This document shows, one piece after another, positions 7,664 through 15,389 of a stretch of 28,315 bases of DNA (position 1 is the stretch's first letter; the number at the start of each line of letters is the position of its first letter). The translations under genes were made by a program, and so were the position numbers. Location of the stretch: positions 1-28,315 of the forward strand of contig DASCOT010000012.1 in the NCBI GenBank assembly GCA_036012155.1. Direction: 5' to 3'. Below the pieces are notes generated by a model, which did no database searches, was not told the origin of the DNA, and was given only the letters and a program-made list of their open reading frames with translations. Source of the DNA: DASCOT01 sp036012155. GTDB lineage: Bacteria > Acidobacteriota > UBA890 > WLXD01.

Positions 7664-10312
7664 CTAGCGGCCGCTCCAGGAGCAGGCTGCTGGGGCGGGA
7701 AATAGCGAGTCAAGCATCGAGCTCGTGGGCGGCAGGTCGGCGCTCATGAGCTCCGGGTCGAGCCATGAGGGTGCCGGCTGGCCGATCGGCGCGCCAGGTG
7801 GAGCGCTCCGCTGGTCCGGTTGCGAGTAGGCAGCGGCAGGCCGTGCCAGGAACCGCTCGACATCGCGCTCCAGCATTGCAAGATGCGCTTGGCTCGGTCC
7901 GATCATGGCGTCGGCCCCGCCGATCCGGTCGGCAATTCGCGAGCTCAGCGTCGCCAGCCTGGATGTGGTGATGGCCCGCACCTGCGGCATGGGCGCGCTG
8001 GAGGACAGCGACATCACTTGTTCGATGGTCGCACGTTGGACGGCGCGAATAATCTCCTGCTCATAGCCGTCACCGCTCCGCATGGTGAACACGGTGTTGA
8101 GTGTCTGGTCGAGCACGTCGACGAGGCCTGGCAACGAGCTGTCGAGGGCATGCTGCTGCACCATCCGCGCGGCTCGCGCCGGATCGAAGATGTTGGCGAG
8201 CACGTGCTGGGCGGCCACCACGGCTGGTGTGATGGCGTCGAAGGTCATCCCCGTATAGCGCGGGAACAGCTCGCGGTGGCGGCCGTATCCCGATGGCCGC
8301 GGCGGCAGCAGTGCCAGCACCGAGCGCGGTACTGACAGCGCTGCCGGTTGCAGCGTCGCCAGCAGGGAGTCGAGTGCCGCCGATTGCTCGGCGCCGGGAA
8401 CAGCGCCAGTGGCGTTGCCGTGACCGTCACCTCGCAGCGCGTAGTGGTAGTTCGCGCCGCCGATGGCGGAGGCGGTCGCTTGCACCTGATAGCGATGATG
8501 CAGATAGAGCGGTACGAGGGCCTCCTCGATGGTCGCCAGCGGTGCCCCGAGCTTGATGGCGTTGTCGCCGAAGCGATCGAGTGCGTGCCGCCGAACCGTC
8601 ATCATGCGGTCGAGCTCCGCCACCGGATCGTCGCCGTTGGCCCACCAATGCACGCGCGGCTGTGCGGACATGTCCTGATTGGTCATGTAGAGCACGTCAC
8701 GCTCCCAGGCCTCGTCGAGGATGGCGCGAAGCTCCTCCGCCTCGTCGGCCCCAGCCGGGAAGTCCTGGTACGCGTATGCCACCGCAACCTTGTCCCACTC
8801 TCCGATCTTGTCGTCGTACACGGCCGAGTAGTCGAGCTCGCCATCGTCGGTGAGCTCGATCAGCGGGTGCGGATAGTCCATCACCGAGATGCGCCCGAGG
8901 CTGCTGGCGTAGTAGTTGTGACCGAAGCCGAGCGTGTGACCGACCTCGTGAGCCGACAGCTGGCGCAATCGCGCCAGGGCCCATTCAGCCAGCTCCGGAG
9001 GGGTCTCCGTGCCGTTCGCGTAAGGCGACAGCAGCCCCTCGGCGATCAGGTAATCCTGGCGCACGCGCAGCGACCCGAGCGTCACCCGACCCTTGATGAT
9101 CTCGCCGGTGCGCGGGTCGCTGACCGATCCGCCATAACTCCAGCCTCGCGTCGAGCGATGCACCCACTGAATGATGTTGTAGCGCACGTCCAAGTTGTCG
9201 GCGCCCTCGGGCAAGATCTCCACCTGGAAGGCATTGCGATAGCCGGCTGCCTCGTACGCTTGGTTCCACCACCGTGCCCCATCGAGCAACGCAGAGCGGA
9301 TGGGCTCGGGGGTGCCGCGGTCCAGGTAGTAGACGATGGGCTCGACGACGTCTGACACCTCGGCGCTGGGATCGACCTTCTGCAACCGGTGGCGGTTGAC
9401 GAATCGCTGCGTCAGTGGGGTCCCGAGTGGCACCGCGTAGTCTTCGTAGGTGAGCCCGTTGGCGCCGGCGCGTGGGTCGAAGGCGCGCGGCCGGTAATCG
9501 CCGTCCGGCAGCTCAACGAACTGGTGATGCGTGCGAACGGTGACCGCCTCGGTACTCGGGGTCACCGCTGAGAGCGCGCCTCGCCCGAAGCCGCCACCCG
9601 GCCCGGCTTGTGTGCCGAACCCGCCGAAGCCTCGACCCCCGCCACCCTGCGTGGTGAAGGTGAGGGTGGCGTTCATGATGATGTTCTTCGGGAAGGCCTT
9701 GGTGTGTTCTCTCGAGATGACACTACGCGAGCTGTCGAGTCGATACTGGGCGGGCTGCAGGTTGACGGCCACCCCGTGGGTGTCGCGCAGCAGGAACTCG
9801 GTCATGTCGACCAACGCGCGGCCGTCGGTCTCGGCGGCGACCGTGAAGCCCCAAAGCACCGACTGTGCGAACGCTTCCTCGACCGCGACGCGCTCATCGA
9901 CGTTGTCGCTGTCGGCCCGATACCTCAGATTCGGCTGCAGCATCAGGATCTTCGGGCCGATGCGCTTGAATCTCACCAGATCACCGCGGCCCCTGCCCTG
10001 TCCTCGATCGAGCCCGATGTCATTGGAGCCGAGGCCGGCCGCAAGACCACGCACATAGAGGATGTCCTCGTCGAAGCGGGCGATCTCCATGTACAGCGTG
10101 CCGGTGGTGGCGTCCCAGTACAGCGGCAACAGACCGTCGAGCCGCTCCATTGCGGCGACCCTGTCCTCGATTGGACCCGGCGAGTCGAAGGTGGTGCCGC
10201 GGTCGCCCGCTCCCTGCGCAACGGCCGGTGCCGCCGTGCACGTCAGTGCGAAGAACAGTACGGCGAACAGCGAGACGATGCGTCGGGCGCGCAACCTTGG
10301 ACGTTCGATCAA
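7664..10312 (-). CDS. Secreted zinc metalloprotease (DUF5117/metzincin-like)
   Basis: An 882-aa protein exported by a signal peptide (RRIVSLFAVLFFALT then CTAAPAVAQ). It has the large N-terminal beta-rich domain of the DUF5117/DUF5118 family and a catalytic domain with HEVGHTLGFGH (His455, Glu456, His459, His465), which is HExxHxxGxxH, followed by an SVMDY Met-turn; both are metzincin traits. A helical C-terminal region of ~300 residues follows. A Gly/Phe-rich insert (~residues 222-245) interrupts the N-terminal domain. The start is best placed at TTG 10312, with GGAGG 6 nt upstream and the signal peptide immediately after. The frame is open to 10402 but would put 30 extra polar residues before the signal. 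The likely role is extracellular or periplasmic protein degradation. Confidence 0.9.
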   Translation of the reverse strand: MIERPRLRARRIVSLFAVLFFALTCTAAPAVAQGAGDRGTTFDSPGPIEDRVAAMERLDGLLPLYWDATTGTLYMEIARFDEDILYVRGLAAGLGSNDIGLDRGQGRGRGDLVRFKRIGPKILMLQPNLRYRADSDNVDERVAVEEAFAQSVLWGFTVAAETDGRALVDMTEFLLRDTHGVAVNLQPAQYRLDSSRSVISREHTKAFPKNIIMNATLTFTTQGGGGRGFGGFGTQAGPGGGFGRGALSAVTPSTEAVTVRTHHQFVELPDGDYRPRAFDPRAGANGLTYEDYAVPLGTPLTQRFVNRHRLQKVDPSAEVSDVVEPIVYYLDRGTPEPIRSALLDGARWWNQAYEAAGYRNAFQVEILPEGADNLDVRYNIIQWVHRSTRGWSYGGSVSDPRTGEIIKGRVTLGSLRVRQDYLIAEGLLSPYANGTETPPELAEWALARLRQLSAHEVGHTLGFGHNYYASSLGRISVMDYPHPLIELTDDGELDYSAVYDDKIGEWDKVAVAYAYQDFPAGADEAEELRAILDEAWERDVLYMTNQDMSAQPRVHWWANGDDPVAELDRMMTVRRHALDRFGDNAIKLGAPLATIEEALVPLYLHHRYQVQATASAIGGANYHYALRGDGHGNATGAVPGAEQSAALDSLLATLQPAALSVPRSVLALLPPRPSGYGRHRELFPRYTGMTFDAITPAVVAAQHVLANIFDPARAARMVQQHALDSSLPGLVDVLDQTLNTVFTMRSGDGYEQEIIRAVQRATIEQVMSLSSSAPMPQVRAITTSRLATLSSRIADRIGGADAMIGPSQAHLAMLERDVERFLARPAAAYSQPDQRSAPPGAPIGQPAPSWLDPELMSADLPPTSSMLDSLFPAPAACSWSGR

Positions 10313-10747
10313 CGGAGACCTCCAGCGGAACGATCCGGCAAGTGCCTGGGTCCGGTAGGCGTCGGAGCCGCGGCGCTCGTCGAGCGAAATCGGTAGATAC
10401 ACGTTGCCAGTGTGCCAAGAGTGGCGCCGATCACCAAGTCAGGGCCGGGGCTGCTATCGAGGGCGCCCTGACGATGCCGACAGGCCGGAGTTGGCCACCG
10501 GAACCCAGAGGGCGTAGCGGGAAGGCTACTTGCCGATTGGTCTGTCTGCCATCGTTGGTCTTGGGTCAGGTCACGTGTGACTCGTACCACCGCGGGATGA
10601 ATCCCGGGTGGGGACGGTCATTCGGATTTGATGGTGCTCGCCGGGCTAGACCCGGCCAGCTTCGATCGATAGCTGCGCTCCGTCCGACGCAGTGCTGAAG
10701 CAGCCAGTCGCGCTGCGGCGAGCACCACTTTCTTCCTCCCAAGGTAC
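10313..10747. other. Intergenic region with hairpins, no gene
   Basis: A 435-bp gap between the TPR lipoprotein gene and the metalloprotease, both on the minus strand, so it holds the metalloprotease leader or promoter. I see no convincing ORF or sigma-70 promoter. It contains a nested 12-bp inverted repeat (10632-10727) and a second hairpin at 10587-10611, whose arms CCACCGCGGGAT and ATCCCGGGTGG pair with one bulge. GTCACGTGTGAC at 10570-10581 is a short near-palindrome. Confidence 0.5.
10632..10727. other. Nested inverted-repeat element
   Basis: TGGTGCTCGCCG (10632-10643) is an exact reverse complement of CGGCGAGCACCA (10716-10727). Inside are a GCTTC/GAAGC stem (10659-10663 with 10697-10701) and, nested in that, CTGCG/CGCAG (10673-10677 with 10688-10692). 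An alternative small hairpin GCCGGG/CCCGGC lies at 10640-10656. On the plus strand the right arm is followed by a pyrimidine run (ACTTTCTTCCTCCC). It may be a structured leader, small RNA or decayed palindromic repeat; its function is unknown. Confidence 0.4.
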
Positions 10748-11728
10748 TCAGCCTGACGCCCGCATCCGCGCCACGTCGGCCTCGGCAGCGATGTATCCGA
10801 ACGCGGCCCAGCTGGTGCCTTCGAGAATACGCTCGAAGATCTCGAGCGCGCGCTCCTCGTCGCCGTTGTACAGGTACCAATTGCCCACGCCGTAGCCCTG
10901 CGTTGCGATGTTCAGGGCGACATCCGGATCATCGACCGCCCGCAGGTCGAGCAGATCGTCGGGCTCCACCTCACCCTTGTACATGAGCAGGCGCTGGTGG
11001 TACGCGTCGTTTTCTACCACCCCTAGGTCGGCTGTAATCGGCGTGAGTAGCTCTGCCGCCTCGACGTCACGCCCAAGGCGGCGCAGTGTCATGTACATCC
11101 AGTCCGTGGTTGCGACGAGCAGATCCGCGTTGCCCGACACCTCCATGCAGCTGACGTATGCATCCAGCGCAGCCTCGAAGTCGCCGCGCAAGTAGTGAGC
11201 CAGCGCCAGGTGGTACCAGATATTGAAGTGGTCGGTCGACAGCGGCGTGTTGAGACGGTTGGGGATGCCGTCCGGCTCGATCGCGTCATCGAAGCCCGAA
11301 GCGAGCCGTGCGGCCACCTCGAGATCGGCGATAGCCTCGTCGAAGCGCCGCAGCGAGATAAGCCGGTGCCCGCGGTGACGGCGCAGACGGTACGAGTCGG
11401 GATACGTGTGCAGCCCGTCGCTGTAGATCGCGACCGCGTCGCCGAAGCGGCCAGCGTAGGCGATGCGCCTGCCGACCCATATGGTCGTATCCTCGTCGGG
11501 ACTCGCAGCGTGGGCAGCGCGAGCATTCGCGATGTTGGCGGTGAGCTCGGCGAGGCGCTCGGGTGTCGGGCGAGCGGCATGCAGCGGCATACCGAGCAAC
11601 GATGTTGCCTCCGGCGCGGCCCTCGTCGCAGCGTTCATATCGGAATCAGCGTCAGCGCCGGGGATCTCGGTCGACGAGCCGCTGCAGGCAGCGAGGGGCA
11701 AAGCGAGCAGACAGACAAACGATCGCAT
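10748..11728 (-). CDS. TPR-repeat lipoprotein
   Basis: A 326-aa predicted lipoprotein. The signal peptide ends in a lipobox (LAAC, Cys15) followed by a Ser/Asp-rich linker to about residue 45, then helical TPR-like repeats through most of the protein (for example AGRFGDAVAIYSDGLHTYPD, RRFDEAIADLEVAARL, LRGDFEAALDAYVSCME, NGDEERALEIFERILEG). TPR domains mediate protein contacts. Placement at the outer or inner membrane surface follows from the lipobox. AGGA lies about 7 nt before the ATG. No enzyme domain is visible. It sits alone between two structured intergenic regions, and its partner is unknown. Confidence 0.88.
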   Translation of the reverse strand: MRSFVCLLALPLAACSGSSTEIPGADADSDMNAATRAAPEATSLLGMPLHAARPTPERLAELTANIANARAAHAASPDEDTTIWVGRRIAYAGRFGDAVAIYSDGLHTYPDSYRLRRHRGHRLISLRRFDEAIADLEVAARLASGFDDAIEPDGIPNRLNTPLSTDHFNIWYHLALAHYLRGDFEAALDAYVSCMEVSGNADLLVATTDWMYMTLRRLGRDVEAAELLTPITADLGVVENDAYHQRLLMYKGEVEPDDLLDLRAVDDPDVALNIATQGYGVGNWYLYNGDEERALEIFERILEGTSWAAFGYIAAEADVARMRASG

Positions 11729-11803
11729 CTTGATTCCTCGAGCTACGGCGATGTGGGGTGGGTAGCGAACGATCGGCGAGATGCCGTCGCGGCAGATGAC
11801 TCT

Positions 11804-11839
11804 CTGCGTCCCCTCAGGACCCTAATGGTCGGGACGCAG
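11804..11839. promoter_or_regulatory. Nested two-stem hairpin upstream of TPR lipoprotein gene
   Basis: CTGCGTCCC (11804-11812) and GGGACGCAG (11831-11839) pair perfectly. Inside, GACC (11818-11821) pairs with GGTC (11827-11830) around a CTAAT loop, so the two stems stack on the right side with a 5-nt bulge on the left. It lies 75 bp before the lipoprotein start codon and 64 bp after the smr-like gene. It could be an RNA leader structure or a regulator site; there is no U-tract. Confidence 0.4.
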
Positions 11840-11880
11840 CGAAGCGAGCGTTGTGCTCCGGCAACCCTCTGGCTGCTCTG

Positions 11881-11902
11881 CGGCGGGTCACGCAGGCCGC
11901 CG
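11881..11902 (-). terminator. Terminator-like hairpin after the Smr-domain gene
   Basis: CGGCGG (11881-11886) pairs with CCGCCG (11897-11902) around a 10-nt loop, immediately after the stop codon of the minus-strand Smr-domain gene. No U-tract follows, so termination is only a suggestion from position and GC-rich stem. Confidence 0.25.
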
Positions 11903-11903
11903 A

Positions 11904-12179
11904 TCAGCCGCGATGTAGCGAGACCAGCGTCGCACCCCAGCTCGAGCCGTCGCCAGCGAGGCGGTACGAGGCTACATCGTCGCGACGTTGCAGCGCAGCA
12001 TGGACGACGCGTCGCAGCGCCCCCGTACCCTTGCCGTGGATGATTCGCACTTCAGTGATACCGCGCTGCTTGCAGGCGTCAAGGTAGTCGTCGACGAGCC
12101 CCTTGGCGTCGCGTGGGTGGAATGTATGCAGATCGAGGACGCCGTCGATCGGTAGCTCGATCGCCTCACCGTCGGTCAT
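11904..12179 (-). CDS. Stand-alone Smr domain protein
   Basis: A protein of about 91 aa consisting of little more than a Smr domain. It has the LDLHTFHP motif near residue 15, then a DYLDACKQRGITEVRIIHGKG segment carrying the HGKGTG signature, and a C-terminal GATLVSL strand. Smr domains, named for the MutS2 C-terminus, nick or bind nucleic acid, and stand-alone forms are linked to DNA repair or ribosome/mRNA rescue. ATG 12179 is preferred. A TTG at 12197 is also in frame and overlaps the stop of the upstream gene as TTGA, which would add MRRKLP and couple translation. Neither start has a strong Shine-Dalgarno. Its target cannot be told from the sequence. Confidence 0.88.
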   Translation of the reverse strand: MTDGEAIELPIDGVLDLHTFHPRDAKGLVDDYLDACKQRGITEVRIIHGKGTGALRRVVHAALQRRDDVASYRLAGDGSSWGATLVSLHRG

Positions 12180-12193
12180 CGGGAGCTTCCGTC

Positions 12194-13027
12194 TCAAGGA
12201 CGCAAATGTCGGTACGAGTCGAGGTGATGCACGGCGATTCCACCGAAGCCCGGAGCGCCGGTCAGCGCCTTGCGAACGGCATCCAGCTCGCCCTCCATGG
12301 CGCCTGCGCCTTCCTCGTGAAAGGTCAGCTTGTCGAGCTCGTCCGGTGCCGTCTGGACGCCGATCATGACCGGCTTTCCGGCCGCCGCTCCGGCGACGAT
12401 CTCGCCGAACGTGTGGCTCAGGATGCCGTCGTTGCCAGCGGCGCTGTCACGGTACGCCATCACGACGATTCCCTCGACCCGCTCCAGCACATGCTCCAGC
12501 AACGATCGTCCATCGAAGCGGTAGGCGTCGTGATCGAACCAGAATGGCACCGCCGCCCAGACGGGTAGGTCTCCGGCGCCGCGCGCTGCCCGCTTCAGGG
12601 CGCGCAAGTAGCCTCGCATGAGTCGAGTGCGACCGATGTCAGTGTGCCACTCGTCGAGGGTATAGGGCTCGATGTCGAGCAATAGGCCAGCGTACAGATC
12701 GGCGCGGCGGGTTTGGCGAACCCAGGAAGCCATGCCGGCCGGAGCCAGCGCCCAGCTGGGATGGCCGGAGACCGCCAAGAGCTCGATGTTGCGTCGACGC
12801 GCCGCGCGCGCGAGGCGGACGAACGCCGCTGATCCGGCGTCGTCGGTGGGCACGTTCACCAGCAGGCGGGTGAAGTCGTGGGCTCGTGCGAAGCGCGCCA
12901 GACCTGGCTCGGGGTGGCTCCATACCCACAACGCGTGAGGTAGCTGCTGGGCCCCGGCCCCAGGCCGGGATCCGGTAATCAGGACCATCATCAGGGCACA
13001 AATGGCCAGCAGTTGCGGACGACGCAC
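12194..13027 (-). CDS. Secreted TIM-barrel-like protein of unknown function
   Basis: A 277-aa protein with a signal peptide (1-26, ending RPGAGAQ). The mature part alternates strands and helices in the manner of a TIM barrel: HALWVWSHPE, FTRLLVNVPTDD, IELLAVSGHPSW, LYAGLLLDIEPY (115-122), VWAAVPFWF, VEGIVVMAYRDS, PVMIGVQT, FGGIAVHHLDSY. The acidic D-I-E motif at a strand end and the aromatic-rich strand ends recall glycoside-hydrolase-type barrels, but I cannot place it in a named family. GTG start with GGAG about 7 nt upstream. Its stop overlaps an in-frame TTG of the downstream Smr gene, so the pair is probably co-transcribed. A carbohydrate-active role is inference only. Confidence 0.75.
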   Translation of the reverse strand: MRRPQLLAICALMMVLITGSRPGAGAQQLPHALWVWSHPEPGLARFARAHDFTRLLVNVPTDDAGSAAFVRLARAARRRNIELLAVSGHPSWALAPAGMASWVRQTRRADLYAGLLLDIEPYTLDEWHTDIGRTRLMRGYLRALKRAARGAGDLPVWAAVPFWFDHDAYRFDGRSLLEHVLERVEGIVVMAYRDSAAGNDGILSHTFGEIVAGAAAGKPVMIGVQTAPDELDKLTFHEEGAGAMEGELDAVRKALTGAPGFGGIAVHHLDSYRHLRP

Positions 13028-13199
13028 GAAATGACTCCAGCGAGTCTGTTGACGTTCGATACCTGCGGTACGCTAGCAGCCACCCGGGCAGGCGCTATTG
13101 TCGAAGGTGCCTGGTTTGGCCTCGCCTGGCGGCGGTTGGCGGGCATTCAGGATAGGCCCCGGACGGGGACGGGCCGCGACCGACAGAGAGGGACGCCGA

Positions 13200-14102
13200 A
13201 TGCAATCGAACGAACCGGAAACCGTCGCCGCCGATCGCCTGTACGGCAGTCAGAGCATGGTCGGATCGCTTCGTCGCGTTGTCGTCCGCGAACCCGGCGA
13301 GGCGTTCGGTCAGGCCGACCCGTCCGCCTGGCACTATACGTCCGCGCCCGATCTCGATGGGGCGCGGCAGGAGCACGCGGCGCTGGTGGAGATTCTGCGC
13401 GATCAAGGCGCCGAGGTGATCGAGCACGAGCGGCCGGTTGACGGCCTTGCCGACGCCATCTTCGTGCACGATCCGCTGCTGGTGACCGACCAAGGAACAG
13501 TTGTCCTGCGCATGGGAAAAGAGCTGCGGCGTGGCGAAGAGGAGCCTCTCGCCGCCACGCTGGAGGACGCCGGCGTGCCGATCCTCGGCCGCTTGTCGGA
13601 CGATGCCACGGCCGAAGGCGGCGATCTTGTTTGGCTCGATCACGACACCTTGGCAGTGGGCCAAGGATTCCGCACCAACGCCGCCGGCCTCGCCCAGCTC
13701 GAGTCGATCTTGGCGCCCATCGGGGTGACGTGTGTTCCGGTGCCGCTACCGTTTTACGATGGCGCAGCTGCATGCCTGCATCTGATGTCGATCATCAGCA
13801 TGCTCGACGACGACCTTGCGGTTGTCTACGAGCCGTTGCTTCCGGTTCCGTTCTGGCGCCTGCTCCGCGATCGAGGTATCAAGATTGTGCCCGTGCCGCA
13901 TGAGGAATTCCCTACTCAGGGGCCCAACGTCTTGGCGCTGGCACCGCGGCGTTGCGTCATGCTCGAGGACAACAAGCAGACACAGGCTCGTCTCGAAGCG
14001 GCGGGATGTGAGGTGCTCACCTATCGCGGCCGGGAGCTGTCGCTCAAGGCGGAGGGGGGTGCGACCTGCCTGACGAGGCCGGTGTTGCGCTCGACCCCGT
14101 AG
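13200..14102 (+). CDS. Arginine deiminase/dimethylargininase-superfamily hydrolase
   Basis: A 300-aa cytoplasmic enzyme of the guanidino-group-modifying (amidinotransferase/DDAH) fold. Visible active-site elements are Asp91 in FVHDP, the acidic EGGD motif (139-142), His194 in CLHLMSI and the nucleophile Cys290 in EGGATCLTRP near the C-terminus. These support hydrolysis of a guanidine compound to a ureido product plus ammonia or an amine, by a Cys thiouronium intermediate (family knowledge). The ATG at 13200 has GAGGG 7 nt upstream; the reading frame extends further 5' but is non-conserved. An M20 deacylase starts 5 bp after the stop, so the two form an operon. The substrate is unknown: free arginine, methylarginine or an N-acyl-arginine are all possible. 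Confidence 0.88.
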   Translation: MQSNEPETVAADRLYGSQSMVGSLRRVVVREPGEAFGQADPSAWHYTSAPDLDGARQEHAALVEILRDQGAEVIEHERPVDGLADAIFVHDPLLVTDQGTVVLRMGKELRRGEEEPLAATLEDAGVPILGRLSDDATAEGGDLVWLDHDTLAVGQGFRTNAAGLAQLESILAPIGVTCVPVPLPFYDGAAACLHLMSIISMLDDDLAVVYEPLLPVPFWRLLRDRGIKIVPVPHEEFPTQGPNVLALAPRRCVMLEDNKQTQARLEAAGCEVLTYRGRELSLKAEGGATCLTRPVLRSTP

Positions 14103-14107
14103 GCACG

Positions 14108-15367
14108 GTGCTCACGTCGTTGGAGCAGCGGGTGCTCGAAGCGCTCGATCTCGAGGAGATGGTCGATTTGCTCGATCGACTCGTCCAGGTCCGTAGCGTC
14201 GGCGGCATGGAGTCACCGGCGCAGCGGCTGGCGGCCGACTTCATGGCGGCATCGGGTTTGGATGTCGATACCTGGGCGATCGATCTCGACACACTCCGCC
14301 ACCATCCTCACTTCTGCGAGGAGATCGAGCGCGAGGATGCCCTCGGAGTGGTCGGGAGGCTGGGATCCGACGAGGGCCCGTCGTTGTTGTTCAATGGCCA
14401 TCTCGACGTCGTCGGGGCGGGCGATGAGTCCGACTGGAGCGTGCCGCCGTGGCGAGCAACGGTGCGCGACGGGGTGGTATTCGGTCGCGGCACGGTCGAC
14501 ATGAAGGGTGGCGTATGCGCGGCGATGTGCGCCGCCAAGGCTCTATTGGCGGCTGGCGTGAGACTGCAAGGGCGGTTGCTGATCGCGCCCGTGGTTGGTG
14601 AGGAGGACGGCGGTACTGGAACGCTAGCTGCGATCGAGCGCGGCCACGTTGCCGATGCCGCGGTCATCATGGAGCCTACCCGCATGCGGATCGCCACGAC
14701 GCACGCTGGCGCGCTGAACTTTCGGGTCCGCCTCAAGGGGCTCTCGGCCCACGCCTGCATGCGTGAGGAGGGTGTTAGCGCGGTAGACAAGCTGCCGCGG
14801 CTGCTGGCGGTGCTCGCCGCATTGGAGCAGCGCCGCAGCGAGCGTTATGACAATCCGCTGTTCGCCGCCTACGGCGTTCCGTTCCCGCTTTCAGTAGGTC
14901 GCGTGCAGGCCGGCGACTGGCCGTCTTCGGTTCCGGACTGGCTGCAGATCGAAGGGCGCTACGGCGTCGCCCCGGGCGAGAGCCTGGAGTCGGCGCGAGC
15001 GGAGTTTGAAGAGGCCCTGGCGTCGCTCGGCGACCAAGATCCGTGGCTTGCCGAGAACCCGCCGAGCCTGGAATGGTGGGGAGGTCAGTTCGAGCCTGCC
15101 GAGGTCGACCCGGGTGCTCCCATCGTCGAGGCTATTGCCGACACCTATCGAGCGGTGAGCCAGCGCGACGCGGTTCTCGAAGGCATGACATACGGTGCAG
15201 ACATGCGACTCTTGGTCAACGTGGCGGGCATTCCCACGGTGATGTTCGGGGCGGGCGATGTTCGCCAAGCGCATCGTCCTGACGAGTTCGTGCCGCTGGA
15301 CGACTTGACGGTATTGGCTCAGACCTTGTGTGTCACGGCGATGCGCTTCTGCGGCGTAGAGACGTAA
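14108..15367 (+). CDS. M20-family metallo-deacylase (ArgE/DapE-like)
   Basis: A 419-aa cytoplasmic zinc amidohydrolase. Metal and catalytic residues fit the M20 pattern: His98 and Asp100 in FNGHLDVV, Asp131 in TVDMKGG, the Glu165-Glu166 pair in VVGEEDGG, Glu189 in IMEPT, and His389 in RQAHRPDEF. The lid/dimerisation domain (about 195-310) has the conserved GLSAHA with His215. The length is typical. The start is GTG, 5 bp after the stop of the guanidine-modifying hydrolase, so translation is probably coupled. Members remove N-acyl groups from amino acids or cleave dipeptides. Given its partner, an N-acylated arginine/citrulline compound is a reasonable guess, not shown by the sequence. A long structured element follows the stop. 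Confidence 0.92.
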   Translation: MLTSLEQRVLEALDLEEMVDLLDRLVQVRSVGGMESPAQRLAADFMAASGLDVDTWAIDLDTLRHHPHFCEEIEREDALGVVGRLGSDEGPSLLFNGHLDVVGAGDESDWSVPPWRATVRDGVVFGRGTVDMKGGVCAAMCAAKALLAAGVRLQGRLLIAPVVGEEDGGTGTLAAIERGHVADAAVIMEPTRMRIATTHAGALNFRVRLKGLSAHACMREEGVSAVDKLPRLLAVLAALEQRRSERYDNPLFAAYGVPFPLSVGRVQAGDWPSSVPDWLQIEGRYGVAPGESLESARAEFEEALASLGDQDPWLAENPPSLEWWGGQFEPAEVDPGAPIVEAIADTYRAVSQRDAVLEGMTYGADMRLLVNVAGIPTVMFGAGDVRQAHRPDEFVPLDDLTVLAQTLCVTAMRFCGVET

Positions 15368-15389
15368 TCGGGCTGGGACAGGGGTCGCG

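Noticed and set aside
8348..10396. Two long plus-strand ORFs (335 and 262 codons) inside the metalloprotease gene
   Set aside because: These are antisense shadows typical of high-GC DNA; the minus-strand protein carries an intact HExxH catalytic domain.
10415..10435. TTGGCAC-like sigma-54 promoter upstream of the metalloprotease (minus strand)
   Set aside because: The GG-to-GC spacing is three bases too short for a -24/-12 promoter.
10632..10727. Integron attC site
   Set aside because: No RYYYAAC/GTTRRRY core sites flank the inverted repeat, and no integrase or gene cassette is present.
13049..13078. TTGACG with a possible -10 before the guanidine hydrolase gene
   Set aside because: The -35 matches well, but no acceptable -10 lies at 16-18 bp; the best candidates match three or fewer positions.
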